From: Eumeta japonica
Lineage: Eukaryota; Arthropoda; Insecta; Lepidoptera; Psychidae
Direction: 5' to 3'
NCBI GenBank assembly: GCA_005406025.1
Contig: BGZK01000474.1
Span: forward strand, 124,001 to 188,000
Length of the DNA stretch: 64,000 bases
Position 1 is the first letter of the stretch, and each line of letters starts with the position of its first letter. The notes under the pieces were generated by a model. It did no database searches. It saw only the letters and a program-made list of their open reading frames with translations, and was not told the DNA's origin. The translations under genes were made by a program, and so were the position numbers. Positions 31,791 through 43,860 of the stretch are shown in pieces.

Positions 31791-32619
31791 GCTTTTTCCC
31801 CTGTTGAAAATATTCAATAGATTCCAATAAGAAATAATTGTATTGGAACCTAATGTGCTTTTGTCGCTGCAAATTCATATCAATACCCATAAAAACTTTT
31901 AAAGAAAAGAAACGGAAAGTTTAATGGAACTTATATGTCTACGGAGTTCTTATCTGGATTTACATATAGAATACATTAATTTTTCTGATTGTGGAATTGT
32001 CATTTAAATGCATTAAAAACATTTACTATTTCGTATTCGGAAATCCATATTGGTTTTTATGTACAAATGGATTTGCGATAAGAACAGATACAAACCTACA
32101 GGTAAAGTGCAGATAGGATCCATACAAATACAAATAACATTACAATCCCATTAAGTCCAATAAAGAAACGTCATTATGATGGACTTACATATAGATTCTT
32201 AATTTAACTCTATCTGGAAATTTTTTCTTCCAGATACGTTACAAAAAAGCCATTACAGATTATATTGTTGTGTATGGCACTGTATTGGATGTTCTCAAGA
32301 GGGTCATCACACGTTGAGAAAGTCTGAAGTCTATGAGGACAATAGTAAGGCACTAGCTTCGGAACCTGTACATCATCTCCTTGCACTGTTCAAAGAATTT
32401 CGACTTTAGGAACTGAGGTATTTTAGATTCTAAACGGGTACGTAATTTCGCAACGTACTTGACTCCGAGTTTGAATCCTCAGTAAAAATTATTTATCGAA
32501 GTTGGATCTACGAAACAGGGCACTTTATCCCAAGTAGACATATTTAACGAAAACCTCGATTGGAGATTTGTCAACTGTCAGTGGAGTTGGTACGATATAA
32601 GCATTTGACATAACTTTCG
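31791..32619. other. AT-rich stretch; possible further LINE debris
   Basis: No domain could be read between the two LINE fragments. A GC-moderate block at 32290-32600 may be an extension of the downstream LINE but shows no motif. Confidence 0.3.
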
Positions 32620-32992
32620 CCTTGTCTCTGTTTGTACAACAACGCCACAGAGCCAAACCAAGTACAGATTAAAAGCACGTATAACCGATCCAACAACTCA
32701 ATCACAGAGAGATGTTAGGAGATTCCATATCTCGGAAACTCTTTAGCACAGCATTGGAAAACGTTACCAAGAATTTTAGAATTTTAATTGGAAAAGGTTA
32801 GAAAACGTTACCGAGAATTTTAATTGGAGAAGGTACTAGTTGAGCGTGAACGGCGAATACATCACTCACCTTCGATCTGCCAGCGATACAGTCATAATGA
32901 CGGAATCGCTGAATGGCCTCGACGCCGTGCCCGGAGACCTTAATAGTTTCTCAAGAGATAAGGTAATGTCTGGACATAATTTGCGAATTTAA
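32620..32992 (+). pseudogene. RTE-like LINE reverse-transcriptase fragment
   Basis: Blocks read in different frames: YNNATEPNQVQIK (about 32637), GDSISRKLFSTALENVTKNF (32718; family form QGDxISPKLFxxALE), then VNGEYITHLRSASDTVIMTE and SLNGLDAVPGDLNSFSR, ending at taa 32990-32992. The catalytic FADD box is read as SASD, with only the last Asp left. Between the blocks an internal duplication ('gaaaacgttacc' at 32757 and 32801) breaks the frame. The copy is inactive. The motif order identifies the palm of an RTE-type reverse transcriptase. Confidence 0.85.
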
Positions 32993-33430
32993 ACAAACTA
33001 GGGTACATTTTGATAACGTCGCACGTACCGCATCATTTGCTTCGAAAATTATGAACTTTGTAACTTACGCAATATATATTTTTTAGGTTATAAAAAAAAT
33101 GTCCAATCTAGCTTTTGGGTGTAAATTAATTTTAATATGTATTATAGTTATTTCTTAAAAAATATTTAAAATTAAAATGCTTAATATGTAATAATTGTAT
33201 ATAAAATAATATTTGGTTATTACTAAATAGCTAATAAATTATATCAAGAATGACGTATTGAAATATATTCAAAGGTTTTATAAAATGCAAGTATATTTTA
33301 GTTTTTTTATTCATCAGTTATTTACGTTAATATTTACAAGGCATTCATAAATTGCTATCTCACTGCTCATAAGACCTGCATTCTAACATCGCATCAGCTA
33401 TGCAAGCGTGGATAGAACTTGCGCACGCAG
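32993..33430. other. AT-rich stretch, nothing recognised
   Basis: No feature seen. Confidence 0.4.
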
Positions 33431-33431
33431 T

Positions 33432-33520
<89 letters not shown>
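33431..33520 (+). repeat. Long (TG)n microsatellite
   Basis: 41 uninterrupted TG units from 33439 to 33520, preceded by an interrupted start. TH/CV polypeptide frames on both strands are artefacts of the tract. It is the longest simple repeat here and probably polymorphic. Confidence 0.97.
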
Positions 33521-33529
<9 letters not shown>

Positions 33530-33739
33530 CGAGGCAACACTGAGCACGCAAAGATATTATGTAGAAGTTTCGCTTTCAAAACGTTATTTGAATTATAACA
33601 TCCCATCGCTCGGCCGAAATCCTCCTATAACAATGAGATATATTAAGCCATAGCTTCTGACGTCTAATTTCCGACACAATGTTTACTTTCGACATTAAAG
33701 CAAACGATAATACGTATTATTCCAATCTGCATCTAAATT
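33521..33739. other. Nothing recognised
   Basis: No feature seen. Confidence 0.4.
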
Positions 33740-34200
33740 AGGTGATGAATTCAAACCGACGGGTCCTGCGCCGTCGGCGGTTTTGTCATAAAATCGCACG
33801 TACACTCAGCGACAAAAGTCGTCGTCGCTTTAATTATAAACATTAATATTTGCTTAATACAGTTCATGCGATCGCACGTGATCACTATTTTATATTGCAA
33901 AATTTTCGGTATTCCGCGTCGCCCTTCGCCGATCTCGAGTACACGCCGCGCCGTCTGCCTGCGTCCCCGCGCCGCACAAAAGATTTCGCAGAGATCGCCT
34001 GCACGATGCGGGTGCTAGAATACTTTCTACTAATCGGCTCGCAAACTTCTGTCACGGTACGGGAGCTCGATTCCTTTGAGACTTTGAATATACAACTGAA
34101 CGCCGGCATGCGTACAGCAAAATACGGTTCTTGTCGAGTCTATCGCGTTCCTTTTCAGTATTTATCGACACACTAACCGGCCCGGCAGACGTTGTTCTGC
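33740..34200. other. GC-elevated unique island
   Basis: Includes 'cgacgggtcctgcgccgtcg', 'gatcgcacgtgatcac' with an E-box CACGTG, and 'tacacgccgcgccgtctgcc'. Open frames on both strands (33850-34176 + and 33885-34109 -) overlap and neither has a domain. A regulatory island is possible; a short host exon cannot be excluded. Confidence 0.3.
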
Positions 34201-34289
34201 CCTTTCTTGTGGGCGCCTTACCCGTACAGTTAACATGTCCGCAGCTCCGTCAGCCTGATTTATTTCGTCTTTTGTATCGATCGATGTCA

Positions 34290-34545
34290 ATCTCAATAGC
34301 GGTCTCACTTTCGATTCAGATCCCAATCACACTTTTGTTTCTGATTTCCGTTCGTTTTGAAACCCAGTCCCGTTCCCAATTTCAGTCCCGGTTTCAAATC
34401 AAATTCCGCTGCCAATTACAATTCCGATTTGAACGAAGACGAAAGCAAACATTTCCTTCATCTTTTGTATTTCGATCCTGATTAGGCTCTCCCACACTCG
34501 ATTTTGACCACCGTCCCGTTTTCAATTCCGATAGCGCTACTAGTG
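34290..34545 (-). repeat. Family C repeat, inverted copy
   Basis: On the minus strand it consists of degenerate aatcggaattggaacggg units ('cccgttcccaatttcagtcc' on +), with the 'gatgaagga' module represented by 'ttccttcatcttttg' at about 34450. A 116-codon frame across it (34131-34481) with R/Q/F/S-rich repeats is only the translated repeat. Confidence 0.6.
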
Positions 34546-34979
34546 TAAGTCCTAAATTTAACGTAATGTCAATTAATAAAGGATATTTTTGTCAATCCGT
34601 CTTAAGCCAATCGTGGGATGGGGGTCTAGGAAAATTTAAATTTGTATTTACATGTATTTTAGGATGAGAACTCAGAAAAAAATAATAAAAATATTCTCTG
34701 GAAAAAAATAGTACTTGATAACTACGCTATCAGAATATAAATTATTCTATTCTTCAAGTTGGACCAAATCACATACAGTGTGCAACATTTCATTGAATTC
34801 GGTTGAGTAGTTTCGAAGTTTAACGTAAACGAATATCGTGACATGAGATTTCTCTACATACACATATAATTATATATATAGCCGTCACCCGTCCGCTTTC
34901 CTGAGCATAAACTAATATCCAACAATAATTGTTTCCTTTTTATGATTTAGATGTGCCTGTGGTTTCAGTCGTGTGTGCA
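34546..34979. other. AT-rich, with retroposon-tail phrase
   Basis: 'catttcattgaattcggttg' then 'agtagtttcgaag' (34787-34820) resembles the 'aaatttcatcgaaatcggttcagtagttt' phrase seen at the end of many lepidopteran retroposons. Confidence 0.4.
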
Positions 34980-35160
34980 TAAATTGAATCCTTCATTTTT
35001 AGTATTGACCGTTTTCGTTGTCAATTCAGCTCCCGATCAAGGACCTGTTATCGATATCAATTCTGGTTCCACCGTCAGGTCCGATCTCGGTCCCGCTATT
35101 CCAGTAGCGGTCTTGATGCCGATTTTGGTCCTTCTTCTTCATCTTGCCATGGATGTTAGT
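34980..35160 (-). repeat. Family C repeat, inverted copy
   Basis: Units such as 'gtccgatctcggtcccgc' and 'tgatgccgattttggtcc' followed by 'cttcttcatcttgcca', the complement of the aagatgaag module. Confidence 0.6.
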
Positions 35161-36094
35161 AGGTAGTAACAGATTACCATTTGTCTGGTATTTGTACATT
35201 TTTTACATAAAAAGTAATCTTGTTATGTGAAGTAACATTATATTAATATATTGTATCCTGTTTGGATATAATATAATCTTCTTATATTATATCCTATTTG
35301 AGGACATAATCCAACTCTATGCCAAATTTGATTACAATCCGTCCAGGCGTTAGCGTATGACAAACATCCATTCAAACATGCTTCTACATCAAACAAAATA
35401 ATCTATGCAGATTTAACCAAATTGACTTACTGTAGTTTCTGCTGTGTCATCGGAGATGGTGTTGTATACGAAAAATGTATGAAAAAACAAATTTTCTCTA
35501 AATTTTTTGTGTCAATTTTTCATATTTTTAATTAGTTAATCTGCTATTCGGGGCGGAGACAAATCCAACAAATAAAAAATCATAAAAATCTGTGCATTTG
35601 TTCTTGAATTATAAACGGTGTAACTAACACGATTCTGTTATATATATATATTTATATATTATAAATTCGTAATTAAAGTGTTAAATCAATTAAAGTGTTA
35701 AAAATATTTCAGTGCAAACTAGACGGCCGACCAATCACATTCAAAGATAACCATTGTATTAATTGTAATTATAAATATTACAACGCAACAACAGCTTTAG
35801 TGACGTAAATGTCATATAGAAAATAGACTAATATATTTTCTGTGTCGTTCTATAACTTAAACGCTGAAAATTATCATACATGGCACTCGATGTTAACTTG
35901 TTGCTTACATTAGAGTCAACACTATATTCACCCAAATCTTGGCCCTTGTAGGTACAATGTATTAACAGGTATTAATTACAATTTTCATACTTTGTTATAG
36001 GATATCCGTAACAGTAACATTTCCGTGAAACTTCCGACCTGCTAGATATTATGGTTATATTTCAAAAACAGCCCTTTAATAAGTAGGCTCAATA
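35161..36094. other. AT-rich stretch with retroposon-tail phrase
   Basis: 'gccaaatttgattacaatcc' followed by 'gtccaggcgttagcg' (35321-35360) is a common retroposon-end phrase. The rest holds nothing recognised. Confidence 0.4.
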
Positions 36095-36126
36095 ATGCGG
36101 TCCACGCTTTACACGGAACCCTAAAA
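36095..36126 (+). repeat. Retroposon end (acggaaccctaaaaa)
   Basis: 'tttacacggaaccctaaaaa' closely matches the common lepidopteran retroposon terminus 'tacggaaccctaaaaa'. Confidence 0.5.
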
Positions 36127-36475
36127 ATGACAGCATTAAGAACGTACGAGCGTGATGAAATGACTTACATATTTGCAAAACAAGTTACGAAATACTCGTT
36201 CGTCTTTAGCACGTTCATCTTGAACGCACTATTCAACGTGCGCATTCCGCGCTGCGCGTGCGACTACATTATTTCAATGGTCGTCGAGTTATTTCACGGA
36301 GCTGTAGTTTTTCCCCGCGGTGGCTCCCTACGACGCCCGACCGACGGCCGGGCGTGATTCCACCGATGAACTTTGAACCGGATCAGGGTCCTCCGGAGAT
36401 TTTGCGTGAGTTATGTGGCCGAACCTCGTGAAAACTTTATCGGGAACTGCCGCCGTATGAATGTATCATATTTTA
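36127..36475. other. GC-elevated unique island
   Basis: Contains 'gcgcattccgcgctgcgcg', 'tccccgcggtggctccc' and 'cgaccgacggccgggcg'. The 76-codon frame has no domain. A candidate regulatory block. Confidence 0.3.
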
Positions 36476-37599
36476 TGTAAGTTTTTATTGCCCGGCCGTT
36501 ACAAAAGGAATATAAGGGTTAGGATATTACCATATTGACATACATACTCGTCGATGTTTATCTGTTCAGGCGGGAGTCGCTGCGATGTTGCCAGGAATAT
36601 AACGCGATTTTTTTTAATAATGCCATAAATTGCCCACCGAAACGTTACCGGTTTATTAATATTAAGTTATGTATGATTTATAAGAGGGTAACGACATTTT
36701 ATGATGTGGAATCGTTTAATACATAATAGTCTAACCGGTTTGTGGCAAGACGCACATAACTTATATTTTACCGAATTACTTTTACGTATATAATTACATG
36801 TTAAGCTTTCTTCACGTTATTATCCAATGTAATTAATACATAAGCGACTCCCGCCAAAAAAAAATAACCTACTAATTATCGGAAAATATGGCGAACTTCA
36901 CGGTCTTAATACGTATAAAAGGGTATAGTGATTTATTGTACTTTTTTTGTTAACAATTATCAGTTCTTCTAAAACTAAAATAATTAAAAACGTAGCTTTG
37001 TAATTAAAATGACTTCTTATATTAGCCTAACATCAATTTTAATAACCGTTTTAAAAAGTTTTCACATACTATTTAAAAAGAAATGTAATTCGTCAAATAT
37101 AATAAACTTTTGTTTCTCTGGCAATTTCTTAAAAATTTATATTATGATGAATATATATCTAATACACAAAACAAAGAGACAAAATGACCCTTCAAATCTC
37201 AACTTGTAGATATTTCTTTTCATCAGATTCTTATTAAATCGGACATATTAAATTAATTACATAATGGTCGTTCTAAAAAAATAGGTATGAATAAGAGAAA
37301 TTTCCTTCATTGGTTTTTCTGGCATAATAATTGTAAACCTTGATCACAAGTCTCTAAATTTTTCTATTATTATTTCTAGATTTTTCCATGGCGAACGATC
37401 TAAAAGCTTAGTCGCTTAATCATTTAAGTTTATGCCTCTATTCATTATACACATCACAATATCATAATTTAATAACTAGATGAAACAAAATAAAATGCAT
37501 TAACAATCTCAAAATAAATCTCAAAATAAAAAGTGTACTACGCTTATCACACTCTACTCTATTCTAGTTTAAACAGAACAAAAAATAGAGCAAAGCTTA
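36476..37599. other. AT-rich stretch, nothing recognised
   Basis: Short frames (36535-36726 and 37009-37209) are AT-biased and without signature. Confidence 0.4.
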
Positions 37600-37800
37600 A
37601 AAGCATTGCCCAGTCGTATCGGCACAACACTCGCGAAAGCTGATGTTTGTAACGGCGGCCCCGCCCGCTCTAACAGCCAACACCGATGAATTATTAACGC
37701 GGCCCGTTATCGCAGGTCGAAATACACTCCCAGGTAACGAACTTTGGATAATAAAAGCCGTCGGAGTCTGTTTGATCGCACATTCTTTTGAGTACCTTTT
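37600..37800. other. GC-elevated unique island
   Basis: Includes 'gtaacggcggccccgcccg' and 'aattattaacgcggcccg'. No gene seen. Confidence 0.3.
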
Positions 37801-38689
37801 ACTTTTCTCGACGTGTCAATAAAATATTATATCTGATCTGATGCCGTGCCTTATTGATTTAATTTTGTGATTTAATTGATTGTTTCGTGACGTACTTTTG
37901 TCACAGACTAACTTATTTCCGTTCTAGTCTTTTTTTATTTTAAGTTACAATTTTCGATACGAACCCTATTCACAAAGACCTGGAAACTTTTTTCGCTGTG
38001 AAAGAAAATTGAGACAATTTAACGATAAAATTTAGACATGCCTCTTCTTGTTGAGTCGATATTAATTTTCTTCGTCGGCTTACTTCCATTTCCAAAAAGG
38101 CAGGCAGAGGCCACATGGCGCGATCTTTGCATGTTTTTTTTTTTGCTTCAGTGCGATAGTCAGTAGCTTCACGCAAGCTCGTCGGTTTCGGATGGTTTAA
38201 AGTTTAATTTTTCTTTAGTAGACCAATAATGCGATTTTTATAAAAGCTCATAGAGCGCCTTTTACCAAATCTTCCATTAACCACATGCGATTTATAGATT
38301 TTCATCTAGAGATTGTTTCTAACAGTTTTAAACCAACTTTTTACCTTTCTTTATAGGTCTTCACACATAAAACTTTATGTAGGAAAACATTTTATTATTG
38401 TCCATCATAGCAAAGTCACTGACGGATTGTATGTGTTACTAAAATGCTTTATAAAATGTCAAGTAACACGCAAAATCCTTTATAACAACGATGGACAAAT
38501 ATGAGTTTTCAGCTTGAAATTTATTATACTTACTATATTTATTTATTTATGTATTAAGTATTTTTAAGTGTTGCTAAACACTACCAATAGTATAATAATT
38601 ATGAATTACAAAATCTAAACTTTTTAATTTAAAATAAACCACAATAACATGCAATTTAATTAAATTTAAATAAATAATTTTCACACACG
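37801..38689. other. Nothing recognised
   Basis: A minus frame at 37970-38176 (68 codons, lysine-rich) has no recognised domain and no splice or promoter context. The rest is AT-rich. Confidence 0.35.
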
Positions 38690-38995
38690 CAAAAAACACC
38701 ATATGTTTGCTTTAATTATGATTGTGTTAGCATTGGAATATTGGTGATGCCAATTCATAAGATTTTATCCATTCGAAAATTACTTAACATTTCTATCAGT
38801 AGTTTGAATTTCAATAATTTTAACATATACAAGAGATTTTTCACATATGCTGATAAATCATATACATTGTTAGATTACATGTACATATATTGTTAACACT
38901 ATCATGTCGGTGACGCCAAATCATAAGATTTTGATCATCCAAAAATCGCCTAACGTGTCTATGAAAATATTCACTTCAAAAATGAAAAGGTTAAT
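38690..38995 (-). repeat. Family B repeat, copy 3 (dimer, inverted)
   Basis: On the minus strand: 'gacacgttaggcgattttt', 'caaaatcttatgatttggc', 'gtcaccgacatgatagtg' and 'ttgtatatgttaaaatt', then a second module 'ataaaatcttatgaattggc' and 'atcaccaatattcc'. This is the best-preserved dimer of the three copies. Confidence 0.65.
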
Positions 38996-39119
38996 GTGAG
39001 AAAATCCATTACCGTAAGTATAAATATTGTTGATAATTTATTCCGCTTAGACAGGAATAAATCGTAAAATAGGCGACCATATTCCAATTCGTACAAGACT
39101 ATCGTAATTATGCGAACCG

Positions 39120-39440
39120 AACGTCTAGTGTCATTATCGATTTACACTATACGCTAACGATGCGGTTTAGCAGCCGACAACAGCGCTCAGACGGGAGGCG
39201 GCGGGTATTAAAAAAAGTTCCGGGAAGTAACACCAATAGGGACGCATAATTAACACCAAAGGGCGTATATAATTAGAGATGGCCGGTCAAAAGCATTCCC
39301 TTCGCGACGCCGCCGGCGCGGCCGCTTTGTAAAAAGGAAGAGATCGCCGCGCCTGCGCCCGCGCCGCACCCGAAATACTGGCTGCTGACGTATTCGCTCC
39401 ATACGTCCACGAGTCTAGGAATACGGCTAAATGGAATATT
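39120..39440. other. GC-elevated unique island
   Basis: Includes 'gacgggaggcggcgggtat', 'gacgccgccggcgcggccgc' and 'cgcctgcgcccgcgccgc'. No gene supported. Confidence 0.3.
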
Positions 39441-39714
39441 TTTTTGAAATAGCTCAGTTCTTATCGAGTATCGCGTGTACTGAGAAAGAAACCCGATTAA
39501 AAGAGAAAGGTAATTATACATTTGAAAATCGATTTTAATATAAACTCTGTAGCTTCATAGAGAAAAGCCCAATAATCGAGTTCTGTTGTTGGTTAGTGAA
39601 TTTCATTAAATCTTTTTCCTTCTTTTTCCAATTACATTTTCATGACTTTGTATTACATTATATATCTCTGACAGATGATTACTGCCGAACAGATACACTT
39701 AAATGTAGGTTTAA

Positions 39715-40010
39715 TAGTGGTAGAGCCACGCTGTGGTTAAAGACTGCAACACTAAAATTGTTCAGCTCTGTCGGTGAGATAACACGCTCTCACAGAATAT
39801 TGGGTAAAGTAGCAGTTTCCGCTTTTGCGTTTCGTCCAATGAGTAAAAGTTCCGGTTGCCCACTCAATCACCCCACTACCCTTCATCATATAGCTCATTC
39901 CTATCCAAAAGTCCAACGATGCGCCGGTGACTCCTCTGGTATTGCGAATGTCCATGGGCGGCAATGGCCACCCACTTTCTGGTAGCTTGCGAACTAGTTT
40001 GTTTTTCTAA
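39715..40010 (+). mobile_element. Lepidopteran SINE/LINE tail, copy 2
   Basis: Order of blocks: 'ggtagagccacgctgtgg', 'gcgccggtgactcctctgg', 'gtccatgggcggcaatggcc' and 'agcttgcgaactagtttg', then an A-rich end. It matches copies at 22.9 kb (inverted) and 48.7 kb. Open frames across it (39596-39985 + and 39752-39964 -) are not considered genes. Confidence 0.75.
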
Positions 40011-41319
40011 AATGGATAAAAGAAGACTGTGTAAAAAATTCCAAGTCCTTCAGAACCCAATAAAAATTTAATACATTCAAGGCACGAATCAAAGTTAAAT
40101 ATTTCAAGGCGTTTGAAACTGTACTTCTTTTTCCATCGAGATTTGAATGGAAATTGAAAATGTACCAAAAACAAAAAAAAAATCTGTAACTTATAACATT
40201 ATCTCTGACATGGTATTCACTTAAAACCTGCCACTTTAAATAAGAACCGGAAATTGAAAATGATTCTTAAAATTAAAACCACATTATTTACTAACCGCCT
40301 TAAGCAAAAACTCTGCTCAAACCAGTTCGTGATTCCTCGAGTCTCGTTCGACAAATAAGCAGATATGTTTTAATGCAAGTTCACAATTTTTTCATGATAT
40401 TTTTCACAAAGTATTTACGTCGTGAATTTTTTTTCATTTTCATTTTTTTATTTCGGTAGGTATTGAGGATCTAATTTGTAATCGGTAACCAAAAGAAAAA
40501 AGCTGAAATATCGTCACAAAATCAATTCACATATTATTTATAGAAGTTTATTAACTTAATTTATCTTTTTTACAGAATTATCTAATAAAAATCTGTTTGT
40601 TACACATTAATTATATCTAAATGGGAAGTAATACTTGTTGACTTTTAGATCTACCGGGAAATCGGTCAAGAAAACTCAACCCGTCACGGCCAATGTAATA
40701 TTTTATTATCCTACCTGAGTATTTCTTTTAAGTATAGATTAGCCTTTACATATGTAATTAGTTGTTAACAATGAACTTTGTTTGATTGTAATAGCACGAT
40801 AGACAAATAACTTATAGTAAACTCGAAAATTGAGTGATTTTTACCCAATAAGCGTTATCGATGTATTTATTGAAAACTGGTAAATAAATAACACAATTCA
40901 TTTCCCAATTTTTTATTATTTACTTTAATTTTATATATTTTTAGCTCAATGGTTTAAATAAGAATATTTATTCTCTTCTTCATCTAATTCTGTCCATTCG
41001 CCACTCCGTGTATCGAATAAATACGCTGCTCGAATAGCAACCAGGTCCAGAATCTTTCTCATTTAATACAAATATTCTGCTTGATATACCATAGAGCTTT
41101 TGTCTATTTTATGATATATTATTCGTACCTTTTATGCTTCAACAAAACTACTTTAGGTACTCGTCACTCAATAACACCTAAATTCGGAGCAGTTGCAACA
41201 CATTTTCTTTTTCCAAAAACGCCAACCAATTTTATACGAGGATTTTCCGTGTCCAAAAAAATAATCATCATCGCCATCAATTAATTTATTCGTCAATCAA
41301 GTATTCAATTTGAATCCCA
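40011..41319. other. AT-rich stretch, nothing recognised
   Basis: No gene or clear repeat seen. Confidence 0.4.
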
Positions 41320-41560
41320 AATTCTTCCAACGACAACTTCGGACAGGCAATCGGAGCCGGACTCACGGGAAAGTCTCAGAGAAAAGCTTGCGGACTTTCA
41401 GAGCTGACAAAAAGGTTTTGACATGGCAACCCGAGCCACGAATAGGCAATTTCAGATATTTCAGATCACGTACCATCCCTTTAGATTCCGGCCGACCGCG
41501 ACCCGTAAGTTTCATTCGATAGGGATGGTCCGGCGGACTTTTTCGGCTGTAGATAAAATA
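41320..41560. other. GC-elevated unique island
   Basis: Includes 'gagccggactcacgggaaag' and 'ccggccgaccgcgacccg'. Overlapping frames on both strands have no domain. Confidence 0.3.
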
Positions 41561-43091
41561 AATGTAAAAAATATGTGAAAACTTTTTTCCATGAGATGTG
41601 ACAAAAATGTAAGGACGAACTATTCGTTTGATGCGCAACATCAAAGTCAACTAATTTTGAAACTAAAGGAAGTATTGACGTTGTAACAATACAGTTTTTG
41701 ATATTAACAGTTTAAAATTATTTCAATTAAAAAGATATTTTGTTATTTTTGGGATGTTACTAGATAAATTCATTCGCATCCTCTTTCTTAATTATAGACG
41801 TTAAGAAAATATATTGTAAAAGGATTATATGTACGCCGTTTAGAAAGCCAGTTAATATTAGAACTCAAGTTTAAACTATATTGAATGAAATGAGGTTATA
41901 AAGTGTTTAGGTGTTTTTATTAAACTACTACATGACAAAAAAAGTGTGCATCTATCAGTGTCATCGCGCAAGATGCGAAACTTCTTTAGGTTTTACATCA
42001 TTTTTATTTTATTTGCTGTTTTACTTTATTTTATTCAAATTAGAATAAATGAGGTTAGAAGAAAATACATTTTCTTTGCCTTTTGAATAAAAACTAATTT
42101 ATTGGGGAGATAAATAAAATACCATAAACAATTTTATTATTATTATTAAGTACTGTAATAATTATTCAACTTCGTCCATAAGAAAAGATTTATTATCATA
42201 GATTTTTACAATCAAAAATAAGAAATACTTCTTACACATTCAACATATTCTGGGAGGTCTCGCGACGAGCGAACGTGATATTTTTTTATGCCGTACTTAA
42301 ATTTCCCCCCTACTTCATTACGAAGTTTCATTTAAAAGTAACTCATTATAGCACAGCTTTTATTAATATATTTTGTGTGTAAGAATATCCCATCAGGCCT
42401 TCAGCGAGGAATCGAATAAACACCATAAATAATATACCATACAAAAACGTTAACTGGTAACAATAGAGTACTTTGTACGCTAGGCGTCGTGTTCGCCAAG
42501 CGTTGGTGCGTAATGCTGAGTGCACGCATTGCACTTGACGTATGTGTCAAGCACAGCCCTAACTCAAGTATTACTTCTAAGTAGTTCTAAGTCAATTAAG
42601 CCGCTTATCGAATAACAAACAATTGAGCGCTGAATGAACTGAAATGGACCGCATTAATTCGTGGAACTATCGAGAGTTGTTTTGGAGTCGGTACCCTCCA
42701 GGTAACCATACTCAGATATGTTTACCTGGAGGTTTAAGTCGTAACCCTATTTTTAGTGTAATTTCATGTTTTCATATATAAATAAAACAAGTGACTTTTT
42801 TTTATCTTATCATCCGTAAATTCTTTATTCTTACTGCACTCTCCATTTGCTTTGATAACTTGACACCGTTTTTTGTCATTAGAAATTTCATGATTATAAA
42901 TAATCGTTTATGGATTTGCACGTTGACACCTTTTTTAATTTGTAAATTTTTAGCCATCTCTCTTTTCTGCTTCATTTTATATAACCCTTTTTTCTTTATA
43001 AATAAAATGAAAGCACTTTATGGTCAAAACTTTAATTTTACTATTGACTAATTTACGTCCGCCGCCAATTTTATTTAAAATTATAATTGAT
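41561..43091. other. AT-rich stretch with one hairpin
   Basis: A 14-bp inverted repeat with one mismatch (42695-42708 and 42719-42732, core cctccaggtaa) is present. No gene recognised; frames at 42346-42534 (-) and 42791-43051 (+) have no domain. Confidence 0.4.
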
Positions 43092-43235
43092 TCGTACTAA
43101 TATTACAAATGCGAAAGTAAAACTGCTTGTTTGTTATATTACATTTTTACGGCTAAATCGGAGAACCGAATTTCATGAAACTTGGCAGAAATAAATGAAA
43201 CCCTGGAAAAGAACTAGGATTCACTTTGCTTACCT
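43092..43235 (+). repeat. Lepidopteran 'ctaatattacaaatgcgaaag' repeat
   Basis: Starts with 'gtactaatattacaaatgcg' and 'aaagtaaaactgcttgtttg', followed by 'gaatttcatgaaacttggca' and 'aagaactaggattcactt'. This is the hallmark order of a very common lepidopteran interspersed repeat, often classed with Helitron-like or SINE-like elements. Classified from memory. Confidence 0.75.
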
Positions 43236-43239
43236 ATCT

Positions 43240-43660
43240 ATCAGTTTTTCTATTGGTCTTCTTATAATTCCTTAGTGGATTGACTGGTTTTAATAAAAAA
43301 TTTATACCGATAGAATGTGCCACGATTTAAAGTGTAAAGTAAAACTATATGTTATCTTATAATTCAATAATGACGCAACCAATTTTAATGAAAGTTAATA
43401 ATCTGTTAGAACTCATCGTCGCATAGAGTATAGGTTACCGCAGATCTATTTGTCTGTGTATTTTCTTATAACTAAACGACAGTTAACGATTTCAATAAAA
43501 TTCGGTGTACGTAAAATTTAAGTACTTCCTGTATCTATGTCTATGTGCTCGTCTGTATGCTTTCTTATAATTCAACAATGGCTTAATTCATTATGTCGAA
43601 ATGTCGTTACTGATGGAAGTCGTCGTCGCGTAAAATATAAGCTGTAAAATTTTTCTACAA
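43240..43660 (+). repeat. Iterated ~100-bp degenerate repeat, 4 units
   Basis: The phrase 'cttataattcaataatgacg...aattttaatgaaa' recurs in diverged form at about 43257, 43352, 43457 and 43556, spaced by 95-105 bp. The array follows directly on the previous repeat and may be its internally amplified body. Confidence 0.6.
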
Positions 43661-43739
43661 ATTACGAATAGAAAAAATAGTTAATCATTATATTTATTAT
43701 AATATATCGGACATAGTCACTTTTTATTAATATAATCTA

Positions 43740-43860
43740 AAGGGAGACAGTGAGAAGCCAGCATAAATTGATAGAGAAATATAGAGCGAGAAGACGCGGT
43801 ATGGGGCCATCGAGAGTGAGAACGAGGGCGAGGAAAGAGCTAGAGAAAAAATGAGGATTG
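43740..43860. promoter_or_regulatory. GAGA-rich purine tract
   Basis: Repeated gaga/gagcgag motifs ('cgagagtgagaacgaggg', 'cgaggaaagagctagagaaa') could bind a GAGA-type factor. Low-complexity origin is equally likely. Confidence 0.3.

Noticed and set aside
33360..33653. Poly-HT and poly-CV open frames on both strands
   Set aside because: Artefact of the (TG)n tract.
34131..34481. 116-codon open frame rich in R, Q, F and S
   Set aside because: It is the conceptual translation of degenerate family C repeat units.
43240..43660. CRISPR-like array
   Set aside because: Repeat units are diverged, spacing is about 100 bp and the genome is eukaryotic.
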